Assembly (NCBI GenBank): GCA_964447205.1
Contig: CAYUSB010000039.1
Span: 20,376-84,375, forward strand
From: JAEUKH01 sp964447205
GTDB taxonomy: Bacteria; Myxococcota_A; Polyangia; Polyangiales; Ga0077539
Direction of reading: 5' to 3'
Length of the DNA stretch: 64,000 nucleotides
The notes beneath the pieces are model-generated. The model saw only the letters and a program-made list of their open reading frames with translations. It made no database searches and was not told the DNA's origin. This document shows, piece after piece, positions 1-9,030 of the stretch (positions are counted from its first letter, which is position 1; each line of letters begins with the position of its first letter). Both the position numbers and the translations under genes were made by a program.

Positions 1-3000
1 TCGGCGGAACGTGCGCGAACTCGTACCGCTTGAGGTACTCCACGCCCAGCACCCGGAAGACGTAGTCGATGATGGAGGTGGCAAACTTCACGTTGGCGTG
101 ACCCTCCACCGCCCCCTGGGGCTCGAAGCGCGTGAAGGTAAACTGGTCGACGTACTCGGCCAGGGACACCCCGTGCTGGAGGCCCATGCTCACGGCGATG
201 GCGAAGGAGTTCATCAGCGAGCGGAAGGCGGCCCCTTCCTTGTGCATGTCGATGAAGATCTCGCCGAGCTGGCCGTCCTCGTACTCGCCCGTACGCAGGA
301 AGACCTTGTGCCCGCCGATCTTGGCCTCCTGGGTAAACCCGCGGCGCTTCTTGGGCAGGCGGTACCGCACCGTCTGCCGCTGCGGAGACAGCACCGGGGC
401 CTTCGCAAACAGCGGCCCGAACTCGGCAGCCGCCTCGCTCCCCGTGGCCACCGCCGGGGGGCTCACCGCGAGATTACGGGCCGGGCTGGGCCCCGCCTGA
501 GTGGCCGCCGCTGCCTGGCTCGCTGCCGCGGTGGTCGCAGCCTCGGCCGCCCGCACTTCGGCTTCGCCCTGGGCCTTGTCCTCCTTGGCGGTCTTGTCGT
601 CCTTGCCCGAGGTCGACAGGGGCTGCGAGGCCTTGCAGCCGTCGCGGTACAGGGCCACGGCCTTGAGGCCGAGCTTCCAGCCCTGGGTGTAGATGTCCAT
701 CACCTCGTCGACGGTGGCCTCGTGCGGGAGGTTGACGGTCTTCGAGATGGCCCCGGAGAGAAAGGGCTGCACCGCGGCCATCATCTGCACGTGGGCCATG
801 GGCTTGAGGTAGCGCGACCCGTGTTTGCCGCAGCGGTTGGCGCAGTCAAACACCGGGAGGTGCTCGTCGCGCAGATGCGGGGCCCCCTCGACGGTCATGC
901 GGCCGAGCAGGGTGTCGCCGAGCAGGTCGATCTGGGCCCGGGTGAGGCCCCAGTGTGCGAGGAGGTTCCATCCGGGGGCCTTGGCGGGCTCTTCGACGCC
1001 GAGGCGCTTGCAGAGGTCGGGGCCCAGGCCGAAGCCCGAGAACACCCCTTCCACGGTAAACGCCCCCGGGAGCTGCGACTCCAGCCGGGTGATGTCGTCC
1101 CCCGTGAACCCCCTGCCCTTGAGGTACTCCCGGTTGACCATCGGGGCCCCGAGGAAGGTGTTGGTCCCCACCACGTAGGCCAGGATCTCGGCGATCTGGG
1201 CCCGGGAGTACCCCAGGCGCCCGAGGGCCCGCTCGACGCTCGCGTTGACGATCTTGAAGTACCCGCCCCCCGCGAGCTTCTTGAACTTCACCAGGGCGAA
1301 ATCGGGCTCGATCCCCGTGGTGTCGCAGTCCATGAGGAGCCCGATGGTCCCCGTGGGAGCGAGGACGGTGGCCTGGGCGTTGCGGTACCCAAACTGCTCG
1401 CCGAGGCGCACGGCCTCGTCCCAGTCTTCCTTGGCGGCGGCGAAGAGGTCGGCCGGGCACGCGGCCCCGTCGATGGCGTAGGCCGCCTCGCGATGCTTGC
1501 GCATCACCCGGAGCATGGGGTCGCGGTTTTTGGCGTAGCCCGCGAAGGGGCCCTTGTGGGCGGCCACCTCGGCCGAGACCCGGTAGGCCTGGCCCGTGAG
1601 GATGGCCGTGAGGGCCGCGGCCATGCTGCGCCCCGCGGGGGAGTCGTAGCCGATCCCGAGGACCATGAGGAGGGTCCCGAGGTTGGCGTACCCGAGGCCG
1701 AGGGGGCGGTAGTCGTGGGAGTTCTGCGCGATGGTCTTCGTCGGGTAGGACGAGTAATCGACGAGGATCTCCTGGGCGAGGAAGAACACCCGGGCCGCGT
1801 GGCGGTAGCCCTCGATGTCGAACCGCAGGGCTCCATCCGGGCCCTCCACGAGGAACTTGGTCAGGTTGAGGCTCGACAGGTTGCAGGCCGTGTCGTCGAG
1901 GAACATGTACTCCGAGCAGTTGTGCACGACCACCCCGTTGCCCACGAAGTGGTGGGTCACCGGCTCGGTGAGGTCGTACACGGGCTCCTCGCCCACGAAG
2001 CGCATCGACTCGACCCGGTCGGTCATGGGGTCGGCGTAGGCCTGCACCTCGCGGTTGAGCCGGGCGAGGGACTCGACCTTCGCGCTGCCCGCGATGAAGC
2101 CGATCTTCTCCTCGAAGACCACCCGCGACTGCCGGCTCACCCGCAGGCTGTGAATCTGCCGGACGGGGTACTCCTTGCGGCCCCCGTGGCCGTCGGGGAG
2201 GAGGGCCGTGGTCTGCCCGAGCACCCGGCGGTTGTTGTACACCTTGGCCTTGATGCCGAAGCCCAGGAGCATGAGCTGCACCTGGCCGAGGAGCGTCGCG
2301 GAGGTGCTGTCGAGGCCGACGTACTGCGACTTGTCGCCGTAGTGGACGACCGTCCCGTCGGCGGTGAAGAGCCCGCGGAGCACGGCGGCCTGGCTGGCGG
2401 CGTCGAGGCCGAAGACCGCGTCGTGGAGCTTTTTCTCATGGCTCCCCGCGTCGAGCACGGCGTACCGCCGGAGGGGTTCGACCACGCAGCGGGCGCTCGT
2501 CCCGAGGCGCAGGGTCCCCTGAGGCTGCGACACGTCCACATCGCGGGCGGCCCGCCCGTCCTCGGCGTGGGCCCGCTTGAAGGCCGTGAGCCGCGCATGA
2601 ACATGCCGGGCCACCGCTCCCTCCGTGGGGCTCAGCGTGACCATGGCGGTCTGCTGTTCGCCCATGAGGCATCCGTCGCCCAGCATGAGCCCGAGAAACT
2701 CCGCGAACCCCTCGTCGAGCCCGTCGGCCCCGAAGGGCGAACCTTGCAGGTGCACCACGTCGTCGCGGGTGAGCTCGCACGCGGGCACGTCGCCGCGATT
2801 GGCCGTGAGCACCTTGTGATCGCCCGTGAGCCGCAGGGAGTACCCCCCCTTGGTTTGCAGGTGATACACGGGCTTGACCCCCGTGCGGAAGGCGGGGGCC
2901 ACGGGGTGCAGGGCTCCGTCGGCCCCGACGACCTCGAAGGGCTTCTCCAGCAGGGCGTCGATGCGCCGCAGGCCCTCGGCGGTGGCCACCAGGGTGTCGC

Positions 3001-4228
3001 CGGTGACGCAGGGATTGCTGGCGTTGATGCGCCCGGAGTTGGGGCAGGTGTGCCAGTCGTTGATGGTGCTGTCGTACTGCACCCCCGGGTCGGCGCAGGC
3101 CCAGGCGGCCTTGGCCACCTTGGTCCACAGGTCGCGGGCGGGGTAGGCGTCGACGCACACGCCCGAGGTGCGGGCCCGGGTCTGCCACGTCCCGTTGGCC
3201 TCGACGGCCTCCATGAAGGCGTCGCTCACGCGCACGGAGTTGTTGGAGTTTTGCCCGGAGACCGTGTGGTAGGCCTCGCCGTTGAAGTCGGCGGGGTATC
3301 CCTGGGCGATGAGGGCCTGGGCCTTCTTCTCCTCGCGGGATTTCCACTCGATGAAGTCGACGATCTCGGGGTGCTCCATGTCGAGGCAGACCATCTTGGC
3401 CGCCCGTCGGGTGGTCCCGCCGCTCTTGGTGCTGCCCGCGGCCCGGTCGAAGACCTCCAGGAACGACATCAGCCCCGAGGACGTCCCGCCCCCCGAGAGC
3501 TTCTCCTGACGTCCGCGCAGGGCGCTGAAGTTGGATCCCGTGCCCGAGCCGTACTTGAAGAGCCGGGCCTCATTCTTCACCAGCTCGAAGATCGACATGA
3601 GGTCGTCTTGCACCGACTGGATGAAGCAGGCCGAGCACTGGGGGGCCTCGTAGGCGTTGGCCGTCTCGGCCACGGCCCCGAGGGCGTCGCTCCAGGCCCA
3701 GTTGCCGCCCGAGCCCGCGATCTCGTAGCGCTGGAAGAGCCCGCAGTTGAACCACACGGGGCTGTTGAAGGCCCCCACCTGGCGGATGAGCATCGCGGCG
3801 AGCTCGGCCTCGAAGGTGTCGGCCTCGGCGGCTTCGCGGAAGTACCCGCGGGTCTCGCCGGCCTCGCGGATGGTGCGGGCCACGCGGTAGACGAGCTGCC
3901 GGGCGGAGGTCTCGCCGAGCTTGGGGTCGCCGTGCAGCCCCGCCCGACGGAAGTACTTCGACACCGCGATGTCGGTGGCGAGCTGCGACCAGGACTTGGG
4001 GATCTCCGCGCCCTTGCAGGCGAACACCACCGACCCGTCGGGGTTGGAGATGACCGAGTCGCGGCGCTCGTACTCGACCTGATCGAGGGGGTCGACCCCT
4101 GGGGTCGTATACCGCCGCCGAACCAGGGCGGGCATCGTGCGGGAGGCCTTGACCCCAACCCCGCCCGAACGTGCCGCCGCCTTCACCTTGCCGTTGGTCT
4201 TGCCATGGATCGGTCCGTCGATGCTCAA
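1..4228 (-). CDS. nrdJ: Vitamin B12-dependent (class II) ribonucleotide reductase, intein-containing, 3' end outside window
   Basis: Reduces ribonucleotides to deoxyribonucleotides using a cobalamin-generated thiyl radical. The minus-strand frame stays open from 4228 to the left edge (about 1,409 codons, of which 364 are an intein). Visible class II signatures are the N-terminal PQCSACFIQ redox cysteine, KYGSGTGSNFSALRG, the catalytic NP-CSEYMFLDDTACNLSSLN, and the NrdJ C-terminal block KIGGHKVFLRTGEYEDGQLG followed by FIDMHKEGAAFRSLMNSFA. A low-complexity Ala/Lys linker lies near 430-620. I chose the TTG at 4228 because a GGGAGGAGAGG ribosome site sits just upstream. An in-frame ATG at 4135 is the alternative. 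The C-terminal cysteine pair is off the window. Family assignment is secure; the start is moderately sure. Confidence 0.95.
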   Translation of the reverse strand, partial: MSIDGPIHGKTNGKVKAAARSGGVGVKASRTMPALVRRRYTTPGVDPLDQVEYERRDSVISNPDGSVVFACKGAEIPKSWSQLATDIAVSKYFRRAGLHGDPKLGETSARQLVYRVARTIREAGETRGYFREAAEADTFEAELAAMLIRQVGAFNSPVWFNCGLFQRYEIAGSGGNWAWSDALGAVAETANAYEAPQCSACFIQSVQDDLMSIFELVKNEARLFKYGSGTGSNFSALRGRQEKLSGGGTSSGLMSFLEVFDRAAGSTKSGGTTRRAAKMVCLDMEHPEIVDFIEWKSREEKKAQALIAQGYPADFNGEAYHTVSGQNSNNSVRVSDAFMEAVEANGTWQTRARTSGVCVDAYPARDLWTKVAKAAWACADPGVQYDSTINDWHTCPNSGRINASNPCVTGDTLVATAEGLRRIDALLEKPFEVVGADGALHPVAPAFRTGVKPVYHLQTKGGYSLRLTGDHKVLTANRGDVPACELTRDDVVHLQGSPFGADGLDEGFAEFLGLMLGDGCLMGEQQTAMVTLSPTEGAVARHVHARLTAFKRAHAEDGRAARDVDVSQPQGTLRLGTSARCVVEPLRRYAVLDAGSHEKKLHDAVFGLDAASQAAVLRGLFTADGTVVHYGDKSQYVGLDSTSATLLGQVQLMLLGFGIKAKVYNNRRVLGQTTALLPDGHGGRKEYPVRQIHSLRVSRQSRVVFEEKIGFIAGSAKVESLARLNREVQAYADPMTDRVESMRFVGEEPVYDLTEPVTHHFVGNGVVVHNCSEYMFLDDTACNLSSLNLTKFLVEGPDGALRFDIEGYRHAARVFFLAQEILVDYSSYPTKTIAQNSHDYRPLGLGYANLGTLLMVLGIGYDSPAGRSMAAALTAILTGQAYRVSAEVAAHKGPFAGYAKNRDPMLRVMRKHREAAYAIDGAACPADLFAAAKEDWDEAVRLGEQFGYRNAQATVLAPTGTIGLLMDCDTTGIEPDFALVKFKKLAGGGYFKIVNASVERALGRLGYSRAQIAEILAYVVGTNTFLGAPMVNREYLKGRGFTGDDITRLESQLPGAFTVEGVFSGFGLGPDLCKRLGVEEPAKAPGWNLLAHWGLTRAQIDLLGDTLLGRMTVEGAPHLRDEHLPVFDCANRCGKHGSRYLKPMAHVQMMAAVQPFLSGAISKTVNLPHEATVDEVMDIYTQGWKLGLKAVALYRDGCKASQPLSTSGKDDKTAKEDKAQGEAEVRAAEAATTAAASQAAAATQAGPSPARNLAVSPPAVATGSEAAAEFGPLFAKAPVLSPQRQTVRYRLPKKRRGFTQEAKIGGHKVFLRTGEYEDGQLGEIFIDMHKEGAAFRSLMNSFAIAVSMGLQHGVSLAEYVDQFTFTRFEPQGAVEGHANVKFATSIIDYVFRVLGVEYLKRYEFAHVPP
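1919..3010 (-). other. LAGLIDADG mini-protein-splicing element (intein) inside NrdJ
   Basis: In-frame insertion of 364 residues between NP and the Cys of CSEYMF. It begins with Cys (CVTGDTLVAT, block A). It has a TxxH block B (LTGDHKVLT), two LAGLIDADG helices (FLGLMLGDG and LRGLFTADG) and ends in the block F/G pattern THHFVGNGVVVHN followed by Cys+1. All residues needed for splicing (Cys1, block B His, penultimate His, terminal Asn, +1 Cys) are present, so splicing is expected to be active. Both homing-endonuclease motifs keep an acidic residue. The +1 extein residue is the enzyme's radical cysteine, so unspliced precursor should be inactive. Confidence 0.93.
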
Positions 4229-4552
4229 AGGTCCTCTCCTCCCTTCCCAGTCGCCGTGCAGCCCCCGGCCGCGCGCCAGGGGAGAGTGTGGATATGCAAC
4301 GCCAACAACCCGCGGTCAGACGTCACGCTAGCACGAGTCACCTGAACACTCGCACAGCCTCGACGCCCACTTCGCCCGCGAATCCTGCCGCGGGGTCCAC
4401 CTTCTCCCAGGGGGGCTGAGGGACCAACTTTTCGTCGGACCGCGGTCACAACCTCGGCTCCCCGACGGAGGCATGGGCCCGGACGACGGGCAGACGCATG
4501 GCGGCGGGCCCAGGGCCCCTGAGGCGCGTCGGAGCTCCAGGAGCGTCGTCTC
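4229..4552. promoter_or_regulatory. Divergent intergenic region between nrdJ and the ABC operon
   Basis: 324 bases with no convincing gene. It must hold the divergent promoters for nrdJ (leftward) and the ABC exporter operon (rightward). A short inverted repeat (CGAGT...ACTCG, 4334-4352) is visible. I looked for a cobalamin riboswitch core and for NrdR boxes on the nrdJ side and could not identify either convincingly. Confidence 0.4.
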
Positions 4553-5506
4553 GTGATTGTTGCGGGCGGCGCGGGGAGTGTGGGAGTGTCGGCGGCTGTG
4601 CAGGTCCGGGTAACCAATGTGTCGCGGCGCTACGGGGGCGTGGCGGCCCTCGACGATGTCACCCTGGCCTTCCCGTCGGGACGGACGGCCCTCCTCGGGC
4701 CCAATGGGGCGGGCAAGTCGACCCTCCTGAAGATCCTCCTCGGGCTGGCGGCCCCCACCTCGGGGCGGGTCGAGGTGCTCGGGATGGACCCGCGGCGTGA
4801 TCCCCTCGGGGTTCGGGCCCGGGTGGGGTACATGCCCGAGGACGACGCCCACCTGCCGGGGATGTCGGCCGTCGAGCTCTGCGCGTACGGGGCCGAGCTG
4901 GCGGGTCTGCCGCCCCGGGAGGCCATCGAGCGGGCCCACGCGGCCCTGTTCTATGTGGGCCTCGACGACAAGCGGTACCTGCCCGTGGACAGCTACTCGA
5001 CGGGCCTGCGGCAGCGGGCCAAGCTGGCCTCGGCCATCGTGCACGACCCCGACCTCCTCTTCCTCGACGAGCCCACCAACGGCCTCGACCCCCACGCCCG
5101 CGAGGAGATGCTCGCCCTCGTGGCCGAGCTCAAATCCCGCCGCGGGTGCGACGTGGTGCTCTCGACCCACCTCCTGTCCGACGTCGAGCGGGTGTGCGAC
5201 CACGTGGTGGTCCTCGGGGGCGGAAAGGTCCTCGCCGACGCCCCTCTGCGCGAGCTCCTCGGCGAACACGACGGCCGTTACGCCGTTCGGGTCAAGGGCG
5301 ACCCCGCCCCCTACGTCACGGCCCTGCGGGCGGCCGGGTGCACCGTCGAAGACCCTCCCACGGGCCCCGTCCTCCACGTGCTCCCGGCGGCCCTCGGAGA
5401 CCCCACCGCCCTGTGGCAGGCCGCGGTCGACAGCGGGGTTCAGGTGCGCGAGCTCGGACCCCTGCAACACTCCCTCGACGACGCCTTCGTGAAGCTCCTC
5501 CGGTGA
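4553..5506 (+). CDS. ABC transporter ATP-binding protein (ABC-2 exporter type)
   Basis: Cytoplasmic ATPase subunit that should power export through the adjacent permease. Walker A is GPNGAGKS (about residues 50-57), the signature YSTGLRQRAKL stands in place of LSGGQ, Walker B is LLFLDEPTNGLD, and the switch His lies in LSTHLLSDVE. About 90 C-terminal residues form the extension common in this exporter class. The GTG at 4553 is preceded by AGGAG at suitable spacing, although family similarity begins only near residue 17, so GTG 4598 is possible. It is first of four co-directional genes with 4-base gaps or overlaps, hence one operon. Substrate cannot be inferred. Confidence 0.93.
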   Translation: MIVAGGAGSVGVSAAVQVRVTNVSRRYGGVAALDDVTLAFPSGRTALLGPNGAGKSTLLKILLGLAAPTSGRVEVLGMDPRRDPLGVRARVGYMPEDDAHLPGMSAVELCAYGAELAGLPPREAIERAHAALFYVGLDDKRYLPVDSYSTGLRQRAKLASAIVHDPDLLFLDEPTNGLDPHAREEMLALVAELKSRRGCDVVLSTHLLSDVERVCDHVVVLGGGKVLADAPLRELLGEHDGRYAVRVKGDPAPYVTALRAAGCTVEDPPTGPVLHVLPAALGDPTALWQAAVDSGVQVRELGPLQHSLDDAFVKLLR

Positions 5507-5510
5507 CCGC

Positions 5511-6467
5511 GTGACCCCCTCCCCCGCCCCCTCCAGCGCCCCCGGGCCCGCTCCCGGGCCGTCCCCTGGTCCCGCCGCCCCGGCCGCGGGGGCCCTGTAC
5601 GACCTGGCCTACCAGCGTTACCGCGGGGTCCGTCGGGGCCCCGTCTCGCGCATCGGGGTCATCGCCCGCTACGGTCTGCTCCTGCAGCTCCGTACCCGGG
5701 CCACGAAGTTTGGCCTGCTCCTCGGGGCTCTGTCCCTGGTGGTGGTCGCCATGGTGGCCGGGAGCAAATGGGCCCTGCCCATGCTCCTGAGTGAGGGCGG
5801 CGGGGCATCACGCGCGGGGATGGGGGCCTCCCTCCTCGCGGGGCTCGACCGCGACGTGGCCCTGTACCCCCTGACGGCCCAGTGGGTGACGACCTTCCTG
5901 CTGGTTCTGGTCGGCGGGGCCCCGTCCCTGGCGGCCGACCTCAACGCGGGGGCGTTTCAGTTTCACTTCGCCCGCCCGGTGGCCCGAGAGCACTACCTCG
6001 TGGGGCGGTTTCTGGGAGCCATCGGATGGGCCGCGGCGGTGCAGCTCGCCACCCTGGGCCTCCTGGTGGGCGAGCGCCTCGTGTTTCAGGGAGACCCGGC
6101 CCTGGTCGCGCGGGCCGCCCTGGCGGGGCTCGCAGGGGCCCTCGGGCGGCTGCTGGTCCTCGGGGCCGTGGCCCTCGGGGTGTCGAGCCTGACGCGGCGC
6201 AAGGGCCTCGCCCAGGCCTTCTTCGCGGCCATGGTGTTCGGGTCGGCGATGTTCGCGGCCATGCTCCGCACGACGACCTCGCAGCCCGCAGCCTGGGCCG
6301 CCTCGGTGATGGGGGCCCCGACGCTCCTGGCCGAGCAGCTCGTGGGCGAGACCGTGCTCGCGGGCCCCTGGGCCTTCGCCCCGGTCCTCGGGGTCCTCGG
6401 GTGGACCGCGGTCGGCCTCGGGCTCGCCGCGTGGCGCCTCCAGGGCGCCGAGGTGGTGCGCGGATGA
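5511..6467 (+). CDS. ABC-2 type transporter permease
   Basis: Integral membrane subunit partnered with the ATPase 4 bases upstream. After a Pro/Ala-rich N-terminus it has YDLAYQRYRGVRRG, typical of ABC-2 permeases in this phylum, then about six hydrophobic segments (for example LLLGALSLVVVAMVAG, WVTTFLLVLVGG, LATLGLLVGERLV, GVLGWTAVGLGLAAW). It has no cytoplasmic ATPase motif. Its stop overlaps the start of the next ATPase gene (ATGA), implying translational coupling. GTG start. Family is assigned from topology and context. Confidence 0.88.
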   Translation: MTPSPAPSSAPGPAPGPSPGPAAPAAGALYDLAYQRYRGVRRGPVSRIGVIARYGLLLQLRTRATKFGLLLGALSLVVVAMVAGSKWALPMLLSEGGGASRAGMGASLLAGLDRDVALYPLTAQWVTTFLLVLVGGAPSLAADLNAGAFQFHFARPVAREHYLVGRFLGAIGWAAAVQLATLGLLVGERLVFQGDPALVARAALAGLAGALGRLLVLGAVALGVSSLTRRKGLAQAFFAAMVFGSAMFAAMLRTTTSQPAAWAASVMGAPTLLAEQLVGETVLAGPWAFAPVLGVLGWTAVGLGLAAWRLQGAEVVRG

Positions 6468-7414
6468 ACGAGGCCGTCATCGAGTTTGCCGCCGTGTCCA
6501 AGTGGTACGGCGAGGTCCTCGGGCTGCGGGAGGTCACCCTCACCCTGGGGCCCGGGATCACCGGCCTCCTCGGGCCCAACGGGGCGGGCAAGAGCACCTT
6601 CCTGCGGTGCGTCACGGGCGAGCTCCGGCCGTCGCGGGGGGAGGTTCGGGTGCTCGGGCGGAGGGTGCCCGACCCGGAGACCTTCCGGCAGCTCGGGTAT
6701 GCCCCCGAGATCGAGGTCTTCTTCGAGGAGCTGACGGCCCGCGAGTTTGTCACGGCCCTCGCGGAGGCCTCGGGCATGGGCCGCGCCGAAGCCCGCGACC
6801 GGGCCGCCTCCGTCCTGGAGCGGGTGGGCCTCGGGGCCGCCCTCGACCGCCGGATCGCCACCTACTCCAAGGGCATGCGGCAGCGCACCAAGCTCGCCCA
6901 GGCCATCGTGCACGACCCCAAGGTCATCCTGCTTGACGAACCCATGACCGGCCTCGACCCCATCGCCCGGGCGCAGATGGTGGAGATGATCCAGGCCCTC
7001 GGGCGCGAGGGTCGTACGGTCCTCGTGTCGAGCCACATCCTCGACGAGGTCGAGGCCATGACCCGGGCCATCGTCGTGCTCTACCAGGGGCAGCTCCTGG
7101 CCCAAGGGGACCTGCACGCCATCCGCGGGCTCATCGACCGCCACCCGCACCGGCTCGTGCTGGAGTGCGACCGCCCCCGCGACCTCGCGGCGGCCCTGGC
7201 CACGGAGAGTTTTGTGTCCGCGGTGCGTTTCCTGTCGCCCACCCTGATGGAGCTCGAGACCCACCTCCCCGACGACTGCTACGCCGCCGTCCCAAGGGCG
7301 GCCCTGGCCCGCGGGGTGAAGCTCCGCAGCCTGCGGTCGCCCGACGACAACCTGGCGGCGGTGTTCCGTTATCTTACGCAAGACCCCCGCGGGCGTCTTG
7401 GGGCGGGGGCCTGA
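6464..7414 (+). CDS. ABC transporter ATP-binding protein (second of operon)
   Basis: Second exporter ATPase, 316 residues, ATG overlapping the preceding stop. Walker A GPNGAGKS, signature YSKGMRQRTKL, Walker B VILLDEPMTGLD, and SSHILDEVE as switch region. It is clearly homologous to the first ATPase of the operon but diverged, so the locus carries two paralogous ATPase/permease pairs. These may be two separate exporters or one heterodimeric complex. The C-terminal tail of about 90 residues resembles the extension of gliding-motility or bacteriocin-type exporters, but no substrate can be named. Confidence 0.93.
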   Translation: MNEAVIEFAAVSKWYGEVLGLREVTLTLGPGITGLLGPNGAGKSTFLRCVTGELRPSRGEVRVLGRRVPDPETFRQLGYAPEIEVFFEELTAREFVTALAEASGMGRAEARDRAASVLERVGLGAALDRRIATYSKGMRQRTKLAQAIVHDPKVILLDEPMTGLDPIARAQMVEMIQALGREGRTVLVSSHILDEVEAMTRAIVVLYQGQLLAQGDLHAIRGLIDRHPHRLVLECDRPRDLAAALATESFVSAVRFLSPTLMELETHLPDDCYAAVPRAALARGVKLRSLRSPDDNLAAVFRYLTQDPRGRLGAGA

Positions 7415-7417
7415 GCC

Positions 7418-8140
7418 ATGGCCGTGATGACCGTAGCCCGTGTGGTGGCCTTGCGGGCGGTGCGTCGCCCGAGCACCTGGGCCCTCGGGGCTCTGACCTT
7501 CCTGCCCGCCCTGGTGGGCCTGGTGACGGGCCTCAACGGCCTCGGGGTGGCCCGCACGGTGGGCCCCATGGCCCTGACGGTGCTCGGGCCCCTCCTGGTC
7601 ATCGCCCTGGTGGCCTCCCCCGTGGGCGAAGGGTACGAGCAGCGTACGGTGGTGTACTGGTTTACGCGGCCGATGGGGCGCCCGGCGGTGGTCCTGGGCG
7701 AGCTCGTCGGGTACGGGGCCGTGTCGGCCTTGTGCTTGTTTCTGGCCGGATCGCTCCTGGCCATCGTCAACGCCACGGTGGGCGACGGCGACCTGTCGGG
7801 CCTCGCCCGGATCCCCCTCGGGATGGCCCTGGAGGGGGCGGTCCTGGCGGCCATCGTGCTCGGGCTCGCGACCCGGTTTCCGCGGTGGCCCGTGGCCGCG
7901 GCGATCGCGGCCCTCATCGCTACCGAGCTGGCCCTGCCGCAGCTCTGGGCCCCCCTGCACTACGCCTCGTTCACCTGGCACATCGGAGCCCTGACGGGGC
8001 TCATCACGGAGAGCGCGTCGAGCCTGGTGGGCCGGGTCGATCCGCCCTCCACGATCGCGAGCTTCCTGGGCCTCGCCGTGTACGCCGGGGTGCCGATGCT
8101 CCTGGCCGTGCAGGGCGTGAGCGACCGCGACCTCGTGTAG
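7418..8140 (+). CDS. ABC-2 type transporter permease (second of operon)
   Basis: Membrane protein of 240 residues with about six hydrophobic helices (ALTFLPALVGLVTG, ALTVLGPLLVIALVA, ALCLFLAGSLLAIV, GAVLAAIVLGLAT, AAIAALIATELAL, FLGLAVYAGVPMLLAV). A conserved-looking GYEQRTVVYWFTRPMGR loop is typical of ABC-2 permeases. It starts 3 bases after the second ATPase and ends the operon. It is shorter than the first permease and not obviously similar to it, which fits two distinct transporters or an asymmetric one. Confidence 0.88.
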   Translation: MAVMTVARVVALRAVRRPSTWALGALTFLPALVGLVTGLNGLGVARTVGPMALTVLGPLLVIALVASPVGEGYEQRTVVYWFTRPMGRPAVVLGELVGYGAVSALCLFLAGSLLAIVNATVGDGDLSGLARIPLGMALEGAVLAAIVLGLATRFPRWPVAAAIAALIATELALPQLWAPLHYASFTWHIGALTGLITESASSLVGRVDPPSTIASFLGLAVYAGVPMLLAVQGVSDRDLV

Positions 8141-8158
8141 AGGGCCGCGCCGCGTGGC

Positions 8159-8731
8159 TCAATGCCGACTCGGGGGGACGGCGTTGCGGCCGGAGGCGTA
8201 CTGGTCCGTGTACTGCTCGGGCGGAACCAGGTGGGGGTTCTCGGAGTTGTTGGTGCTGAGGATGCGGTAGGCCACGTGGGCCCGCTCCCCGGGCTGCACC
8301 AGGACGATCGTACGCCCCTTGCGGAACTCCGCGTCGTAGTAGGCCGCCTCCTCGTCGGGGACCCCGAGGCCGATGAGCGAGCCCACCACGGCCCCCGCCG
8401 CGGCCCCGGCTCCGGCCCCCGCCGCGATCGCGGTCAGGAGCCCCCCGGCCACGATCGGCCCGATGACCGGCAAGACCCCGGTGGCCATCCCGAGGGCCCA
8501 CAGGATGCCCCCGCCCGCCCCCGCGGTCGCCCCGATGGCGGCCCCGGCCCCGGCCTTGTTGCCCTCGAGGCTCTTGAGCGACCTCAGCTCGGGATCGCCG
8601 TCCCGGTCCTGCGTCAGGACCCCGATCTTCTTGTCAGAGAAACCCTCGTCGCGCAGGGCCTCGATCGCACGACGCGCGTCGAGGGCCGACGGAAACACAC
8701 CGATCAACACCTTCTCGTACTTGGTACCCAT
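8159..8731 (-). CDS. General stress protein (YflT/17M-like) with glycine-zipper segment
   Basis: 190 residues. The N-terminal half (KVLIGVFPSALDARRAIEALRDEGFSDKKIGVLTQD) has the beta-alpha-beta pattern of heat-induced YflT/general-stress-17M domains. The middle is a Gly/Ala-rich hydrophobic stretch (GAGAAIGATAGAGGG through GAGAGAAAGAVVG) typical of glycine-zipper proteins. The tail is hydrophilic. The ATG at 8731 was chosen over upstream codons because AAGGAG lies 8 bases before it. Likely a stress-related envelope-associated protein. The precise role is not known. Confidence 0.85.
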   Translation of the reverse strand: MGTKYEKVLIGVFPSALDARRAIEALRDEGFSDKKIGVLTQDRDGDPELRSLKSLEGNKAGAGAAIGATAGAGGGILWALGMATGVLPVIGPIVAGGLLTAIAAGAGAGAAAGAVVGSLIGLGVPDEEAAYYDAEFRKGRTIVLVQPGERAHVAYRILSTNNSENPHLVPPEQYTDQYASGRNAVPPSRH

Positions 8732-9030
8732 TGGGGAATTCTCCTTCGCGGATGTCGTCACGCGACTGCCGCAGGGCAGCGCCGCCGGGCAGCGAGCATC
8801 ACGCGTGCCATCCGCCCCCAACCGGGCCCACCTCGTGTCTTCGCCCCGAGAAAGCCTCAGGATTTGCTCCGTCCCGCGGTCTCGTCGCCCTGTGTCGCAG
8901 GCGCCCCATCGTGGCGGGCTGCCACGTCCAGGGGCGCACGATGCAGGGCTGGGACGCCCGCATCCCCGGTCCCTGCTCCACGCTGGCACGTCGAATGCTG
9001 CGAGTCCTTCGGTCCCTCTGGGAGCAGCGT

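Noticed and set aside
11..4345. 1,444-codon plus-strand open frame opposite nrdJ
   Set aside because: It is the antisense shadow of the ribonucleotide reductase. The minus-strand translation carries all enzyme motifs and the intein blocks, while the plus frame has no domain and a biased His/Gly/Pro composition.
4229..4552. Cobalamin riboswitch upstream of nrdJ
   Set aside because: A B12-dependent enzyme made this worth checking, but the conserved B12-box and core elements could not be recognised.
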